Origin: Maribacter arenosus
GTDB taxonomy: Bacteria; Bacteroidota; Bacteroidia; Flavobacteriales; Flavobacteriaceae
Direction of reading: 5' to 3'
NCBI RefSeq assembly: GCF_014610845.1
Contig: NZ_JABTCG010000004.1
Location: 124,001 to 188,000, forward strand
Length of the DNA: 64,000 bases
In this document: positions 1 to 8,087 of the stretch, in pieces
Position numbering within the stretch: the stretch's first letter is position 1
Layout of the letters: every line of letters begins with the position of its first letter
Translations under genes and position numbers: made by a program
The notes under the pieces: generated by a model
Seen by the model: only the letters and a program-made list of their open reading frames with translations
Told to the model about the DNA's origin: nothing
The model's database searches: none

Positions 1-255
1 ATTACCTTGGTAAAGGGCGATCTGCATGGCATTGTCAAGGCAAGGAACCTAAGCGATAAGGTTATGAAGAACATTAAACAGAACCTATTCTTTGCGTTGG
101 TGTACAATACCCTTGGGGTGCCTATTGCCGCAGGGGTACTCTATCCCTTTTTCGGGCTATTGCTCTCCCCGATGATAGCCGCTGCCGCAATGAGTTTTAG
201 CTCCGTTTCGGTAATAGCCAATGCCTTGAGATTACGAACAACTAAAATCGATTAA
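1..255 (+). CDS. copA: Copper-translocating P-type ATPase, C-terminal end (5' truncated by window)
   Basis: Only the last 84 codons are present; the reading frame is open from base 1, so the gene starts outside the window. The visible part begins in the cytosolic segment ([16 protein letters not shown]), followed by the last two transmembrane helices of a P1B ATPase: [21 protein letters not shown], then [22 protein letters not shown]. The [16 protein letters not shown] ending is characteristic of CopA-type pumps, where the Met and Ser residues of the last helix belong to the Cu(I) site. The protein exports cytosolic copper at the cost of ATP. It is followed by a PepSY protein and a CusB-type adaptor, which supports a copper-resistance role. 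The catalytic DKTGT and the metal-binding domains lie off the window, so metal specificity rests on the tail and the neighbours. Confidence 0.88.
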   Translation: MTLVKGDLHGIVKARNLSDKVMKNIKQNLFFALVYNTLGVPIAAGVLYPFFGLLLSPMIAAAAMSFSSVSVIANALRLRTTKID

Positions 256-278
256 GCAGCACGGTCTTTAGGACCTAA

Positions 279-309
279 CTACAAGGTTTCTAAAATCTTG
301 TAGGTTTTT
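279..309 (+). terminator. Probable intrinsic terminator after copA
   Basis: A 7-bp stem CTACAAG/CTTGTAG (279-285 and 297-303) with an 11-nt loop is followed by GTTTTTAAAA. It lies between the copA stop and the PepSY gene, so it may reduce but need not abolish read-through. A second small hairpin, GGTC-TTTAG-GACC, sits just before it at 263-275. Confidence 0.55.
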
Positions 310-338
310 AAAAATGTAAACAAAATAATACATAAACA

Positions 339-1040
339 ATGGTAAAGCGTGAAACAGCCATTAAGATTCGTAAAATACATCGATACCTGGGAATTTTTCT
401 GGGGATCCAATTTCTGCTATGGACGATAAGTGGGCTATATTTTAGTTGGACGGATATCGATGAAATCCACGGGGATCATTTTAAACAGGCAACACCGGGC
501 CGAACGGCTTTTGTAGATTTAGTGGGCACTTCCCAATTAGATTATAAACAGCCCATTACGTCCTTGGAACTTCTTGAAATTGCCGATGAGCCATATTATT
601 GGATCAATGAATCGACACTTATTAATGCCCGTTCGGGAGTTATTAAGGAAGAAGTTACCGAACAGGAAGCCATTAAAGTTGCCCAGCGTTATATGCGTCC
701 TGATTTGGAATTCGACCAAATAAAGAGAATAGCAGGTGTTAACGAACACCACGAGTATAGGGGAAGACCTTTACCGGCTTATGAAATCTCCTATCGAACA
801 GCGGAAAATCTAAAGGCCTATGTTGCCATTGAAAATGGTGCTTTTCAGACCGTTAGACATCGGAAGTGGCGATGGTTCGATTTTCTTTGGATGACCCATA
901 CGATGGATTATCAGGGCAGGGATAACTTTAATACCATTGTTTTAAGGGCTTTCTCCTTTTTGGGACTATTAACCGTATTGAGTGGTTTTATGCTATGGTT
1001 CGTAAGTTCCCCTAGGATTAGAAAGAGAATAATTTATTAA
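339..1040 (+). CDS. PepSY-domain membrane protein
   Basis: This 233-residue protein is of the PepSY-associated TM type. An N-terminal helix follows the basic start (IHRYLGIFLGIQFLLWTISGLYFSW, residues about 13-37). A periplasmic PepSY-like region occupies the middle (EQEAIKVAQRYM near residue 107), and a C-terminal helix (FSFLGLLTVLSGFMLWFV) ends in a basic tail. This topology is known from small PepSY proteins placed next to copper or iron handling genes, where a role in metal or redox processes is presumed but unproven. It lies between copA and the CusB-type adaptor, with a 25-nt gap to the latter, and probably belongs to the same copper-response unit. ATG start at 339. Confidence 0.8.
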   Translation: MVKRETAIKIRKIHRYLGIFLGIQFLLWTISGLYFSWTDIDEIHGDHFKQATPGRTAFVDLVGTSQLDYKQPITSLELLEIADEPYYWINESTLINARSGVIKEEVTEQEAIKVAQRYMRPDLEFDQIKRIAGVNEHHEYRGRPLPAYEISYRTAENLKAYVAIENGAFQTVRHRKWRWFDFLWMTHTMDYQGRDNFNTIVLRAFSFLGLLTVLSGFMLWFVSSPRIRKRIIY

Positions 1041-1065
1041 TTATATAAAAATGTAATCAGAAGAA

Positions 1066-2349
1066 ATGAAAAAAAATATTCTTTATATCGGAATAGCGTT
1101 GATCGGAGGTCTTATGGCCGGATACCTGATTTTTGGGGGTAATTACAACGACACCACTACGAGCGCAACACATGATCACAACCAAGAATCCAAATCGGGT
1201 GAAATGTGGACGTGTTCAATGCATCCCCAGATTCTGCAACCCGAACCGGGGGACTGCCCTATCTGTGGCATGGATTTGATTCCAATGGAATCCGGGGCCG
1301 ATGGTTTGGCAGAAGATCAGTTCAAAATGTCCAAAAATGCATTGGCTCTGGCCGATATCAGAACCACAAAAGTAGGTTACAGTACTTCTGGCGACAACTC
1401 CTTGAAGCTTTCAGGAACTATAGAAGAAAATGAAAAGGCCGTTGCGACCCAAGCATCCTATTTTGACGGACGGATAGAAAAACTGTTCGTGAACTATGAG
1501 GGCGAGGAGGTTAGCATTGGGCAACAATTGGCAACCATATATTCCCCTGAACTCGTTTCGGCCCAACAGGAATTGATAACGGCGGCAAGTTTAAAGGAAT
1601 CCCAGCCCGCTTTGTATACCGCCGTCCGTAATAAACTTAAGCTTTGGAAACTTTCCGAAAAGCAGATAGGCGAGATTGAAAAATCAGGTAAGGTTCGGGA
1701 AAATTTCCCCGTGTATGCCAATGTATCCGGAACGGTTTCTGAAATCATGGTAGAAGCTGGCGACTATATAAAACAAGGCTCGCCATTGTTCAAGATTGCC
1801 GATCTAAATACGGTTTGGGCAGTTTTCGATGCCTATGAAAATCAGGTCTCGCTTTTAAAGGAAGGCCAAAATATCGAAATTATGACCAAGGCGTATCCCG
1901 ATAAAAAGTTCAATGCCAAAATTTCATTTATTAATCCCGTGTTGAATTCAGCGACTAGAACCGTTGAGGTCAGGGCTGTCTTAAATAACCCAAAAGGGGA
2001 ATTAAAACCAGGAATGTTCGTATCTGGTTCATTAAGGCTCGCCTCAAGGACGAAAGACGATACGATAATAATTCCCGAAAGTGCTGTATTGTGGACAGGG
2101 GAACGCTCGGTTATCTATCTAAAGACCGACCCGGACAATCCCGTTTTTGAACTAAGGGAAATCGCTTTGGGCGACGCGATCAATGGAGGATATGTGGTAT
2201 TGTCCGGTTTGCAAAATGGGGATGAAATCGTTACCAATGGCACTTTTACCGTTGATGCGGCAGCACAATTGCAGGGTAAAAAATCGATGATGAATCAAGG
2301 TGGTGAAAAAACGACTACGGGTCATGAAGTACATGAGGGGATGAAGTAG
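1066..2349 (+). CDS. cusB: Heavy-metal efflux RND periplasmic adaptor, CusB type
   Basis: The 427-residue protein has an N-terminal membrane anchor (residues 4-23). Next comes a short heavy-metal-binding domain with the pattern MWTCSMHPQI...PGDCPICGMDL (about residues 46-74), whose Cys, Met and His residues can bind Cu. The rest is a membrane-fusion protein: barrel-sandwich, alpha-hairpin (YSPELVSAQQELITAA), beta-barrel and membrane-proximal domains. Such adaptors link an inner-membrane RND pump (CusA) to an outer-membrane channel and hand Cu(I)/Ag(I) to the pump. No cusA or cusC lies downstream: the gene is followed by the gene-poor scar region, so the partners are either upstream of the window or elsewhere. 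The tail is His-rich (GHEVHEGMK). Metal identity (Cu/Ag versus other) is inferred from the domain and neighbours. Confidence 0.85.
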   Translation: MKKNILYIGIALIGGLMAGYLIFGGNYNDTTTSATHDHNQESKSGEMWTCSMHPQILQPEPGDCPICGMDLIPMESGADGLAEDQFKMSKNALALADIRTTKVGYSTSGDNSLKLSGTIEENEKAVATQASYFDGRIEKLFVNYEGEEVSIGQQLATIYSPELVSAQQELITAASLKESQPALYTAVRNKLKLWKLSEKQIGEIEKSGKVRENFPVYANVSGTVSEIMVEAGDYIKQGSPLFKIADLNTVWAVFDAYENQVSLLKEGQNIEIMTKAYPDKKFNAKISFINPVLNSATRTVEVRAVLNNPKGELKPGMFVSGSLRLASRTKDDTIIIPESAVLWTGERSVIYLKTDPDNPVFELREIALGDAINGGYVVLSGLQNGDEIVTNGTFTVDAAAQLQGKKSMMNQGGEKTTTGHEVHEGMK

Positions 2350-2430
2350 CGCTATTTTTGGTTTGTGACCGGGGAGACCTAAAATATTTCAAACAAAAGT
2401 TTTTACAAATTGAGCATCGTGGGAAAGGAA

Positions 2431-2460
2431 TGGAGAATACCGGAGTAACTTTGTTGCTCC
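2431..2460 (-). repeat. tRNA-Ala 3'-end repeat, copy 1 (att-like)
   Basis: These 30 bp match 4225-4254 at 28 of 30 positions. The first 16 bases (TGGAGAATACCGGAGT on the plus strand) equal the 3' end of the tRNA-Ala gene at 4389-4404. The remainder, GGAGTAAC-NNN-GTTGCTCC, forms an 8-bp hairpin with one G-T pair. On the minus strand a box TACATTTG (2479-2486) stands 6 nt before GGGATAGCTC, which resembles a tRNA 5' half, so this may be a tRNA relic with its middle deleted. Confidence 0.6.
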
Positions 2461-2875
2461 GAGAGCTATCCCGTCTTGCAAATGTAATGGTCCATTCCTG
2501 TCGGCATGGGATCCGGCAACGAAGTATCGGACAACCCCCCATTTGAAACGTCTATTGCAATTGCATACCAAAAAAAGGGGAGCGGTCGGTATGGAGCTCG
2601 CAAATAACCAAAGGAAATACCATTTAATCTGGCATTCCAACTATTAGGTCCCAGGGTTTGTTTGACATCGTTCGCAATTAAGACATGGACGTCGTTTAAA
2701 ACATGGCATATAATATGAGTTCGGCCATCTAAAAAAACAATCCATTTATTTTATAACCCCTCTAGTCTATTGTACTTAAAACCATGTGAAAATAGATGAA
2801 ATACTTGGGCAAAAGGTTGCTCTTAAAAAAATAAAAAGCGATGATTTTTAACACGGGGTTAACTAAATATGTTAC

Positions 2876-2883
2876 TACATTTG
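2876..2883 (+). promoter_or_regulatory. Candidate -7 box of ORF 2905
   Basis: TACATTTG matches TAnnTTTG exactly and lies 21 nt before the ATG at 2905. No clear TTG is seen at the usual -33 distance. Confidence 0.4.
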
Positions 2884-2904
2884 ATAAGGAATTAAGGTAA
2901 AACA

Positions 2905-3258
2905 ATGTTTTATTTTCGACTAATACTTTTTATCGCATTTATTGGCTACAATGATTCGTCATTTCCATTGACCAAAACTTTTAGCGATACTACAACATAC
3001 GCTGACAATAGTGCAGATATTATTTTTCATAATAATAATAACCCGTTCGTAAATTTAACAAACGTAGGGATTGAAGTTTTTTCACCCCAAAACTACCTTC
3101 CAAAACCGAAAGTAGATTATCTTCTAAAAGAACTTAAGAAAATAGTCTTGGCTTCGCACCAAAATATTTTTCATCTCCTATATCTCAGGTATAGCCACAC
3201 AATTGACTTAAGACTTACTAGTTTTTCAATTTCCTATCCTTTTCATTCCTTTCCATAA
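2905..3258 (+). CDS. Hypothetical secreted protein (orphan ORF)
   Basis: I do not recognise this 117-residue ORF. It starts with a hydrophobic stretch (FYFRLILFIAFIGY) that could be a signal peptide or anchor, followed by an Asn-rich segment and a hydrophobic C-terminal part ending in SYPFHSFP. It lies inside the segment bracketed by the tRNA-end repeats. A -7-like box lies just upstream, which is the main argument for expression. No domain is evident. It could be a spurious ORF or the remnant of a larger gene, so confidence is low. Confidence 0.3.
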   Translation: MFYFRLILFIAFIGYNDSSFPLTKTFSDTTTYADNSADIIFHNNNNPFVNLTNVGIEVFSPQNYLPKPKVDYLLKELKKIVLASHQNIFHLLYLRYSHTIDLRLTSFSISYPFHSFP

Positions 3259-3403
3259 ATCTTAAAATCGTACGCGATGCGGGTAGGAAGAGTTTTGACT
3301 TTTCCATATATCATGCATCCCAATTTCAGGCAAGGGGTACGAACATCAACATGTATTGAGGAATTAACAAAATCAATTTTTAGTAATAATAAATCGTATA
3401 GAA

Positions 3404-3907
3404 ATGGATATTTCATTGATTATAGTAGACCTAATCGTAATGGTTAGCGTGTTCTTACCCTACTTTTTATTTATATCAGAGGGGAAAAGGGAAAGAAAAA
3501 GAAAAAGCGCCAAAATTAAACAAGCAATTGGTAATAATAGTTTGAACATCACTCAGGCAGAAAACTGGGGTAATACATATATTGGATTGGATACTAATCA
3601 GAAAAAATTCTTATTCCTTAAAATTACAGCGTCAGAATGTCTAGAACAGCTAGTAGATCTAAACACTTTGAATGGATTTCAAATAATAGAAAAAAGAAAG
3701 GGGATAAAAAGAAAGGGGAAAAAAGAACTGTTGCTCGAAAGACTTGACCTAGAAGTCTTGTTAAAAAACAGCGAACCAATACTCATGAATTTTTATGATA
3801 TCGATCAAATGCTTCAAGAAGATTTCGAACTTCAAAGGATTCAAAAATGGAAGGCCATACTCATTGGCCAACTATCAGCGAAACCTTTTGGAAAAAAGGC
3901 AGCCTAG
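3404..3907 (+). CDS. Hypothetical small membrane-anchored protein
   Basis: This 167-residue protein is not recognised. An N-terminal helix (residues 3-26) is followed by a strongly basic juxtamembrane stretch (GKRERKRKSAKIKQ). The soluble remainder mixes charged and hydrophobic residues as real proteins do (TYIGLDTNQKKFLFLKI, then a Lys-rich KRKGIKRKGKKELLLERLDLEVLL). The topology suggests a single N-terminal anchor with a cytosolic domain. It is the better of the two cargo candidates between the tRNA-end repeats. It has no operon partner: the nearest upstream ORF ends 145 nt before it. Function unknown. Confidence 0.5.
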   Translation: MDISLIIVDLIVMVSVFLPYFLFISEGKRERKRKSAKIKQAIGNNSLNITQAENWGNTYIGLDTNQKKFLFLKITASECLEQLVDLNTLNGFQIIEKRKGIKRKGKKELLLERLDLEVLLKNSEPILMNFYDIDQMLQEDFELQRIQKWKAILIGQLSAKPFGKKAA

Positions 3908-4216
3908 CTTCTGCATAACATACTTTTAAGGGTGATCTTAGGTAGGTGACCATAATGATAGCATGGTATTAACGGCCCTATTTTTTCTGACGTGAAATAT
4001 GTTTATTGTGTTAGCGCACAAAATAAAGGTCGATGAAGCCCCAAGAGCCCTTTTTGTTAGTTGTTATGCTGATGACGATATCCTCAGGCAAAAGGCCAAT
4101 TGACGGCCCATTGATGATGAAAATACCCGAGACGGATGATGCAGCACGTATTGTCTCGGCAAGATTAGAGGCACCTATTATTTTGAAAAAACGTGTACTA
4201 TCCGTACAACATTACT

Positions 4217-4254
4217 GCTTAATGTGGAGAATACCGGAGTAACTGAGTTGCTCC
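4217..4254 (-). repeat. tRNA-Ala 3'-end repeat, copy 2 (att-like)
   Basis: Positions 4217-4240 match the tRNA-Ala 3' end plus its downstream flank at 4381-4404 with one mismatch in 24. Positions 4225-4254 match copy 1 (2431-2460) at 28 of 30, including the hairpin GGAGTAAC-TGA-GTTGCTCC. The two copies bracket about 1.8 kb, and the intact tRNA lies about 130 bp further on. Confidence 0.65.
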
Positions 4255-4348
4255 TTTGTTCGCGCCCTTATGTAAATAGAAAAACTTCTGCTAACGCAGT
4301 CTCTTTATTTCTGTCAAAATGAAAAAATGGCTTTTCTCATTTCTCCAT

Positions 4349-4378
4349 AAAAAAAGCTGTACTTTTTGTACAGCTTTT
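4349..4378 (-). terminator. Intrinsic terminator of tRNA-Ala
   Basis: On the minus strand AAAAGCTGTAC, loop AAAAA, GTACAGCTTTTTTT forms a stem of about 11 bp with a T-run, 10 nt downstream of the tRNA 3' end. Confidence 0.8.
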
Positions 4379-4387
4379 CTGCTTTAT

Positions 4388-4462
<75 letters not shown>

Positions 4463-4551
4463 TTTTTAGGAAGTTCAAAGGAAATACTTTTTGTTCAAGT
4501 ATCAAAATACTGGTATCGTTTTCTTTTATCTAATTATCTTTACCCTAAAAA

Positions 4552-5265
4552 ATGGTGAATTTACAAGGTAAAGTAGCTTATATAACAGGGGGATCCAAAG
4601 GTATTGGTTACGGAGTGGCCCAATCATTGCTTAAGGCAGGTATGAGGGTGGCCATAAGTGGTAGAAGTTTAAAATCTGTTGAGGCTGCGGCCCGGAAATT
4701 GGGGAATAACAAGAATGTTTTGGCCATTGAGTCCGATGTTACGAAACATAAGGATGAGGAGAACGCCATAAAGACCATTCTCGATACCTGGGGAACCTTG
4801 GATGTGGTTTTGGCCAATGCTGGGGTAGGGATTTTTGCTCCGATTGACGAGATGAGTGACGAACAATGGCATATGCTGATCGATACGAACTTAAATGGTG
4901 TTTTCCATACCTTAAAAGCGTCTTTGGATGCGTTGAAAAAATCAAAAGGGTATTACATTACCCTAGCAAGTCTTGCAGGCACCAATTTCTTTGCCACGGG
5001 AGCGGGATACAATGCCTCAAAGTACGGCGTAGTCGGTTTTACCCAAGCAGCCATGCTCGATTTACGGAAATATGATATAAAGGTCTCCACCATAATGCCA
5101 GGCTCAGTGGCCACTCATTTTAACAACAACGAGCCTTCAGAAAAAGATGCCTGGAAGATACAGCCAGAGGATATTGGGGAATTGGTATTGGATCTTTTGA
5201 AAATGCACCCAAGAACGTTACCGAGTAAAATAGAGGTAAGGCCTAGCAGACCGGACAAAAAATAG
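4552..5265 (+). CDS. SDR-family oxidoreductase
   Basis: This 237-residue classical short-chain dehydrogenase has the Rossmann glycine motif TGGSKGIG near residue 12, NAGVG near residue 90, a catalytic Ser in LASLAG and the YNASK catalytic Tyr/Lys pair near residue 158. SGRSLKSV after strand 2 gives an Arg that favours NADP(H). The length is slightly short for the family (about 250), with a trimmed C-terminus. Substrate is unknown. It faces the AddB-like gene tail to tail with 2 nt between their ends and no visible terminator. Confidence 0.88.
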   Translation: MVNLQGKVAYITGGSKGIGYGVAQSLLKAGMRVAISGRSLKSVEAAARKLGNNKNVLAIESDVTKHKDEENAIKTILDTWGTLDVVLANAGVGIFAPIDEMSDEQWHMLIDTNLNGVFHTLKASLDALKKSKGYYITLASLAGTNFFATGAGYNASKYGVVGFTQAAMLDLRKYDIKVSTIMPGSVATHFNNNEPSEKDAWKIQPEDIGELVLDLLKMHPRTLPSKIEVRPSRPDKK

Positions 5266-5267
5266 GA

Positions 5268-8018
5268 TCAAACCTCTTTTTCGATAAAGGGAATCCCAGG
5301 ATCGCAAATTTCGAGTACGAGCTTTTTCAGCTCCACCGTGAAATCCGCAAGGATATCTGGGGTAATCGATCTGTCTTTGGTGCGGGCATTCTTACTGGGC
5401 TTAGTGGCAAAATTCAGCAAACCGGCACTTAAATTCTTAAACGAGATGATTCCTGCTTCAATTGGATTGTTATTTTTTCCTTTGGTGTACATGAGCGAAT
5501 AGCATAATAATTGAAAGGCCTTGCTATATTTATAGTCCTGGGTAATTATCGACCAGTCGAATAACTCCACTTCATTTGCCAGTACGTTGCCCGATTTGTA
5601 GTCGATGATTCGAAGTGTTCCGTCAATTTCATCAATTCGATCTAATTTTCCTTTCAGATGCACCGGAAAGCTTAGCTCCGGAATATCGAGTGCAATTTCC
5701 ATTTTTTCCTCCAACCCTAGGATCTTTACCCGATGTCTTTCAACTTGTTCGACCTCGAGATCTATAAAATTCGTTATATACTTGATAATCACTTGGTAGG
5801 CAATGAGGTTTTTACCACGTAGCACATCGAGGGCGGCATAGGTCTCGGCAAAATGCTTTTGAACCAACCTTTCAATATTGCCCTTCATATCTATAAGAAT
5901 TTGCTTGGTCAAAAAATTACCGACCAAGGGTCTATATAGGTCTTCCAAGGTATCGTGTATGATTGTGCCGAACGTATTGGCGGCGACTGTTTCCTCAACT
6001 TCTGGTAAGTCATCGATGCCCAAGAGGTTTTGCTTGTAGAAATCCAAAGGATTCCTGATATAATTACTGAGGGATGAAGGGGAGAATCCCTTTAGTGCTT
6101 TCCCTTGAATAAGCTGTATAAGCGCTTCGTCCTTTTGAACGCGAACCTCTGTTTTGGGGTCCACTTTTATTTCCGGGACGGCAATGTATTCCGTGATGGG
6201 GTTTTTTAAATTTTCATCGGTCAGTAATTGGGTAATAAGGCGGCTTTTTTCCCCTCCTTCCAAAACGTCCGGTTCAGTATTATAAACGAGGTATATATGC
6301 TTTGCACGTTGTAGAAGACGATAGAAATGATAGGTATAAACCGCATCCTTTTCCTTAAAGGTGGGAAGTCCGAAATTTCTTTTTAGGTCATAAGGGAGGA
6401 AGGAGTTGTTGGACTTGCCCGAAGGAATGATCCCTTCATTCACCGTGGCAAGTATTACGGTATCAAAGTCGAGATTCCGGCTTTCAAGCATGCCCATAAT
6501 CTGTAAACCCTCTATGGGATCTCCTTTAAAGTCGAGCGTATCCAAGGAAACTAGTTCGTTAAAAAGGGCTTTCAGCGATTTTAGATCATTAATAAAGTCG
6601 TGTTCCCCGATTAATGATGCCATTTGGTTGAAAATACCATAAAATCGATTTAGTTCCTCCAAAGCAACGGAGTTGCCCGAAGCTTGGAGTTTTGATCTTA
6701 AAATGGGGATTATGGCCAAACAGCATTGAACAAACTGAATGGGCGAAGGTATTTGCTCAAAAAACAACTTTTCCAAGTAGGGATGATTATCCTTTACAAA
6801 GGATACTAATTGACTTTTCGTTAAAAATGTCAGATTATGGGTTAAAATAGTATGGGTCAGTACTTCGGACGAAGGTAAACCATCTTCATCCAAGAACATA
6901 TGGGTGTAAGGATCGGATAAGAATGCCAAAAGATTTTTATAATACCAACCATGGGCTTGTTTATTCACATAAAGTTCAAGGAACTGGTTAAAGAAATTAT
7001 CAAAGGAGGTCTTGTTCAAAGGAAAACCCATGGTAATATTTACCTTTTCGATTTCATCTGGCAATGAATTGAGTAATGCATTGAGCAATGATTCATCATT
7101 TAGGACCACTGCTGTTCGGGTCAAGGTTCCGTTGTGTTCAAGGGCCATCTTTTTAAGTAGTGTACCAATATATTTTGATTGGGACACACTTTTGGGCACA
7201 CCGATTACCTCAATCTTCTTTTCTTGTGTAAAATATGAACTTATTCCCTTAAGCTTATTTTGATTAAAGTAGGGCCATGTTTTTTGATGGTTCCGTATAA
7301 AGAATCCCGCATCATGAATTGGGTCATTCAAAAAATAAGAATCCAAATCCCAATAGATATCGGCATTCTCCGTTTGCAATATGCTTTGGATTATGTTACT
7401 TTCAGCTGTATTAAGTGCATTGAAACCAATAAAAACATAGCGATTTTCGTTGTGGGATTTTAGAAAGGCTTCTAATTCCTCATAGGCTTTCCGATAAATA
7501 AGTCCCTGATGTCCGATACCTTTAGCCAGCAATTGTGTATTGAACGTGGTATAAAGATTTTCCAAGGAATTCCAAAATGCGATATATTCCTTCACCATTT
7601 TGGTTTTTTCCGCTGCCAAATACCAGTGGTTTATTTCTTGAATGGCCGATAAGTTGGAGAATAAGCGTCCCGTATCTATAAGATATCTATCGATTTCATT
7701 GAAATCTTGTAATAAGGTCTGCCCCCATTTGGAAAAATCAAGGAAAGTTTCCTGTCCATTTTCACAATGTTCAAGGTAGGCATAGTAAAGCTCAAAAAGT
7801 TGTTGGGTATTTGTCGCGGTCGAAAGCCCTGAGATCTTACATACGAATTCTTCGATACTATATATTTCAGGCGAGAATATGGGTTTTAGGGTAATTTTCG
7901 AAATTCCTTTTTTTAGATAGGAACCTGCCCTTTTACTGGGGAGAACAAATACGGTATTTTCAAATGAACCGTGTTCATTATAATAAGTATGCACTACGTG
8001 TTCAAGAAAACTGTCCAT
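5268..8018 (-). CDS. addB: AddB-like PD-(D/E)XK exonuclease of the AddAB repair complex
   Basis: The 916-residue protein starts at the ATG at 8018; a TTG two codons upstream also exists. The N-terminal part is an inactivated helicase-like fold (VFVLPSKRAGSYLKK near residue 25, lacking a Walker A). The C-terminal part is a RecB-type nuclease: FSPSSLSNYIRNP, GKLDRIDE and LRIIDYKSG carry the catalytic Asp, Asp and Lys. With the AddA-like protein at 10747-13854 it should process double-strand breaks for RecA. The Cys that opens the 4Fe-4S site in Bacillus AddB (CP before the nuclease domain) is Asn here (IRNP), and only one Cys lies near the C-terminus, so the cluster is probably absent. It lies downstream of the ompA terminator, so it may depend on read-through. 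Confidence 0.82.
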   Translation of the reverse strand: MDSFLEHVVHTYYNEHGSFENTVFVLPSKRAGSYLKKGISKITLKPIFSPEIYSIEEFVCKISGLSTATNTQQLFELYYAYLEHCENGQETFLDFSKWGQTLLQDFNEIDRYLIDTGRLFSNLSAIQEINHWYLAAEKTKMVKEYIAFWNSLENLYTTFNTQLLAKGIGHQGLIYRKAYEELEAFLKSHNENRYVFIGFNALNTAESNIIQSILQTENADIYWDLDSYFLNDPIHDAGFFIRNHQKTWPYFNQNKLKGISSYFTQEKKIEVIGVPKSVSQSKYIGTLLKKMALEHNGTLTRTAVVLNDESLLNALLNSLPDEIEKVNITMGFPLNKTSFDNFFNQFLELYVNKQAHGWYYKNLLAFLSDPYTHMFLDEDGLPSSEVLTHTILTHNLTFLTKSQLVSFVKDNHPYLEKLFFEQIPSPIQFVQCCLAIIPILRSKLQASGNSVALEELNRFYGIFNQMASLIGEHDFINDLKSLKALFNELVSLDTLDFKGDPIEGLQIMGMLESRNLDFDTVILATVNEGIIPSGKSNNSFLPYDLKRNFGLPTFKEKDAVYTYHFYRLLQRAKHIYLVYNTEPDVLEGGEKSRLITQLLTDENLKNPITEYIAVPEIKVDPKTEVRVQKDEALIQLIQGKALKGFSPSSLSNYIRNPLDFYKQNLLGIDDLPEVEETVAANTFGTIIHDTLEDLYRPLVGNFLTKQILIDMKGNIERLVQKHFAETYAALDVLRGKNLIAYQVIIKYITNFIDLEVEQVERHRVKILGLEEKMEIALDIPELSFPVHLKGKLDRIDEIDGTLRIIDYKSGNVLANEVELFDWSIITQDYKYSKAFQLLCYSLMYTKGKNNNPIEAGIISFKNLSAGLLNFATKPSKNARTKDRSITPDILADFTVELKKLVLEICDPGIPFIEKEV

Positions 8019-8028
8019 GGCCAAAAAT

Positions 8029-8061
8029 AAAAAAAGCCCTGACCAAATCGTCAGGGCTTTT
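8029..8061 (-). terminator. Intrinsic terminator of the OmpA-family gene
   Basis: On the minus strand AGCCCTGAC and GTCAGGGCT pair (8035-8043 and 8050-8058) around a 6-nt loop and run into seven T. It lies between the OmpA stop and the AddB start. Confidence 0.88.
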
Positions 8062-8087
8062 AAAATATTATGAGATTTTAAATCTAC

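Larger units (their letters stand above)
2350..2904. other. Gene-poor stretch after cusB
   Basis: I see no convincing gene in these 555 bases; the short ORFs on both strands have no recognisable protein features. It contains the first tRNA-end repeat (2431-2460), a minus-strand -7-like box at 2479-2486, and the candidate promoter of the next ORF at 2876-2883. No transposase or IS end was recognised. Confidence 0.6.

Noticed and set aside
4033-4242. 69-codon ORF before tRNA-Ala
   Set aside because: Its C-terminus (MWRIPE) is simply the translation of the tRNA-end repeat, no domain or promoter is seen, and the composition is unconvincing.
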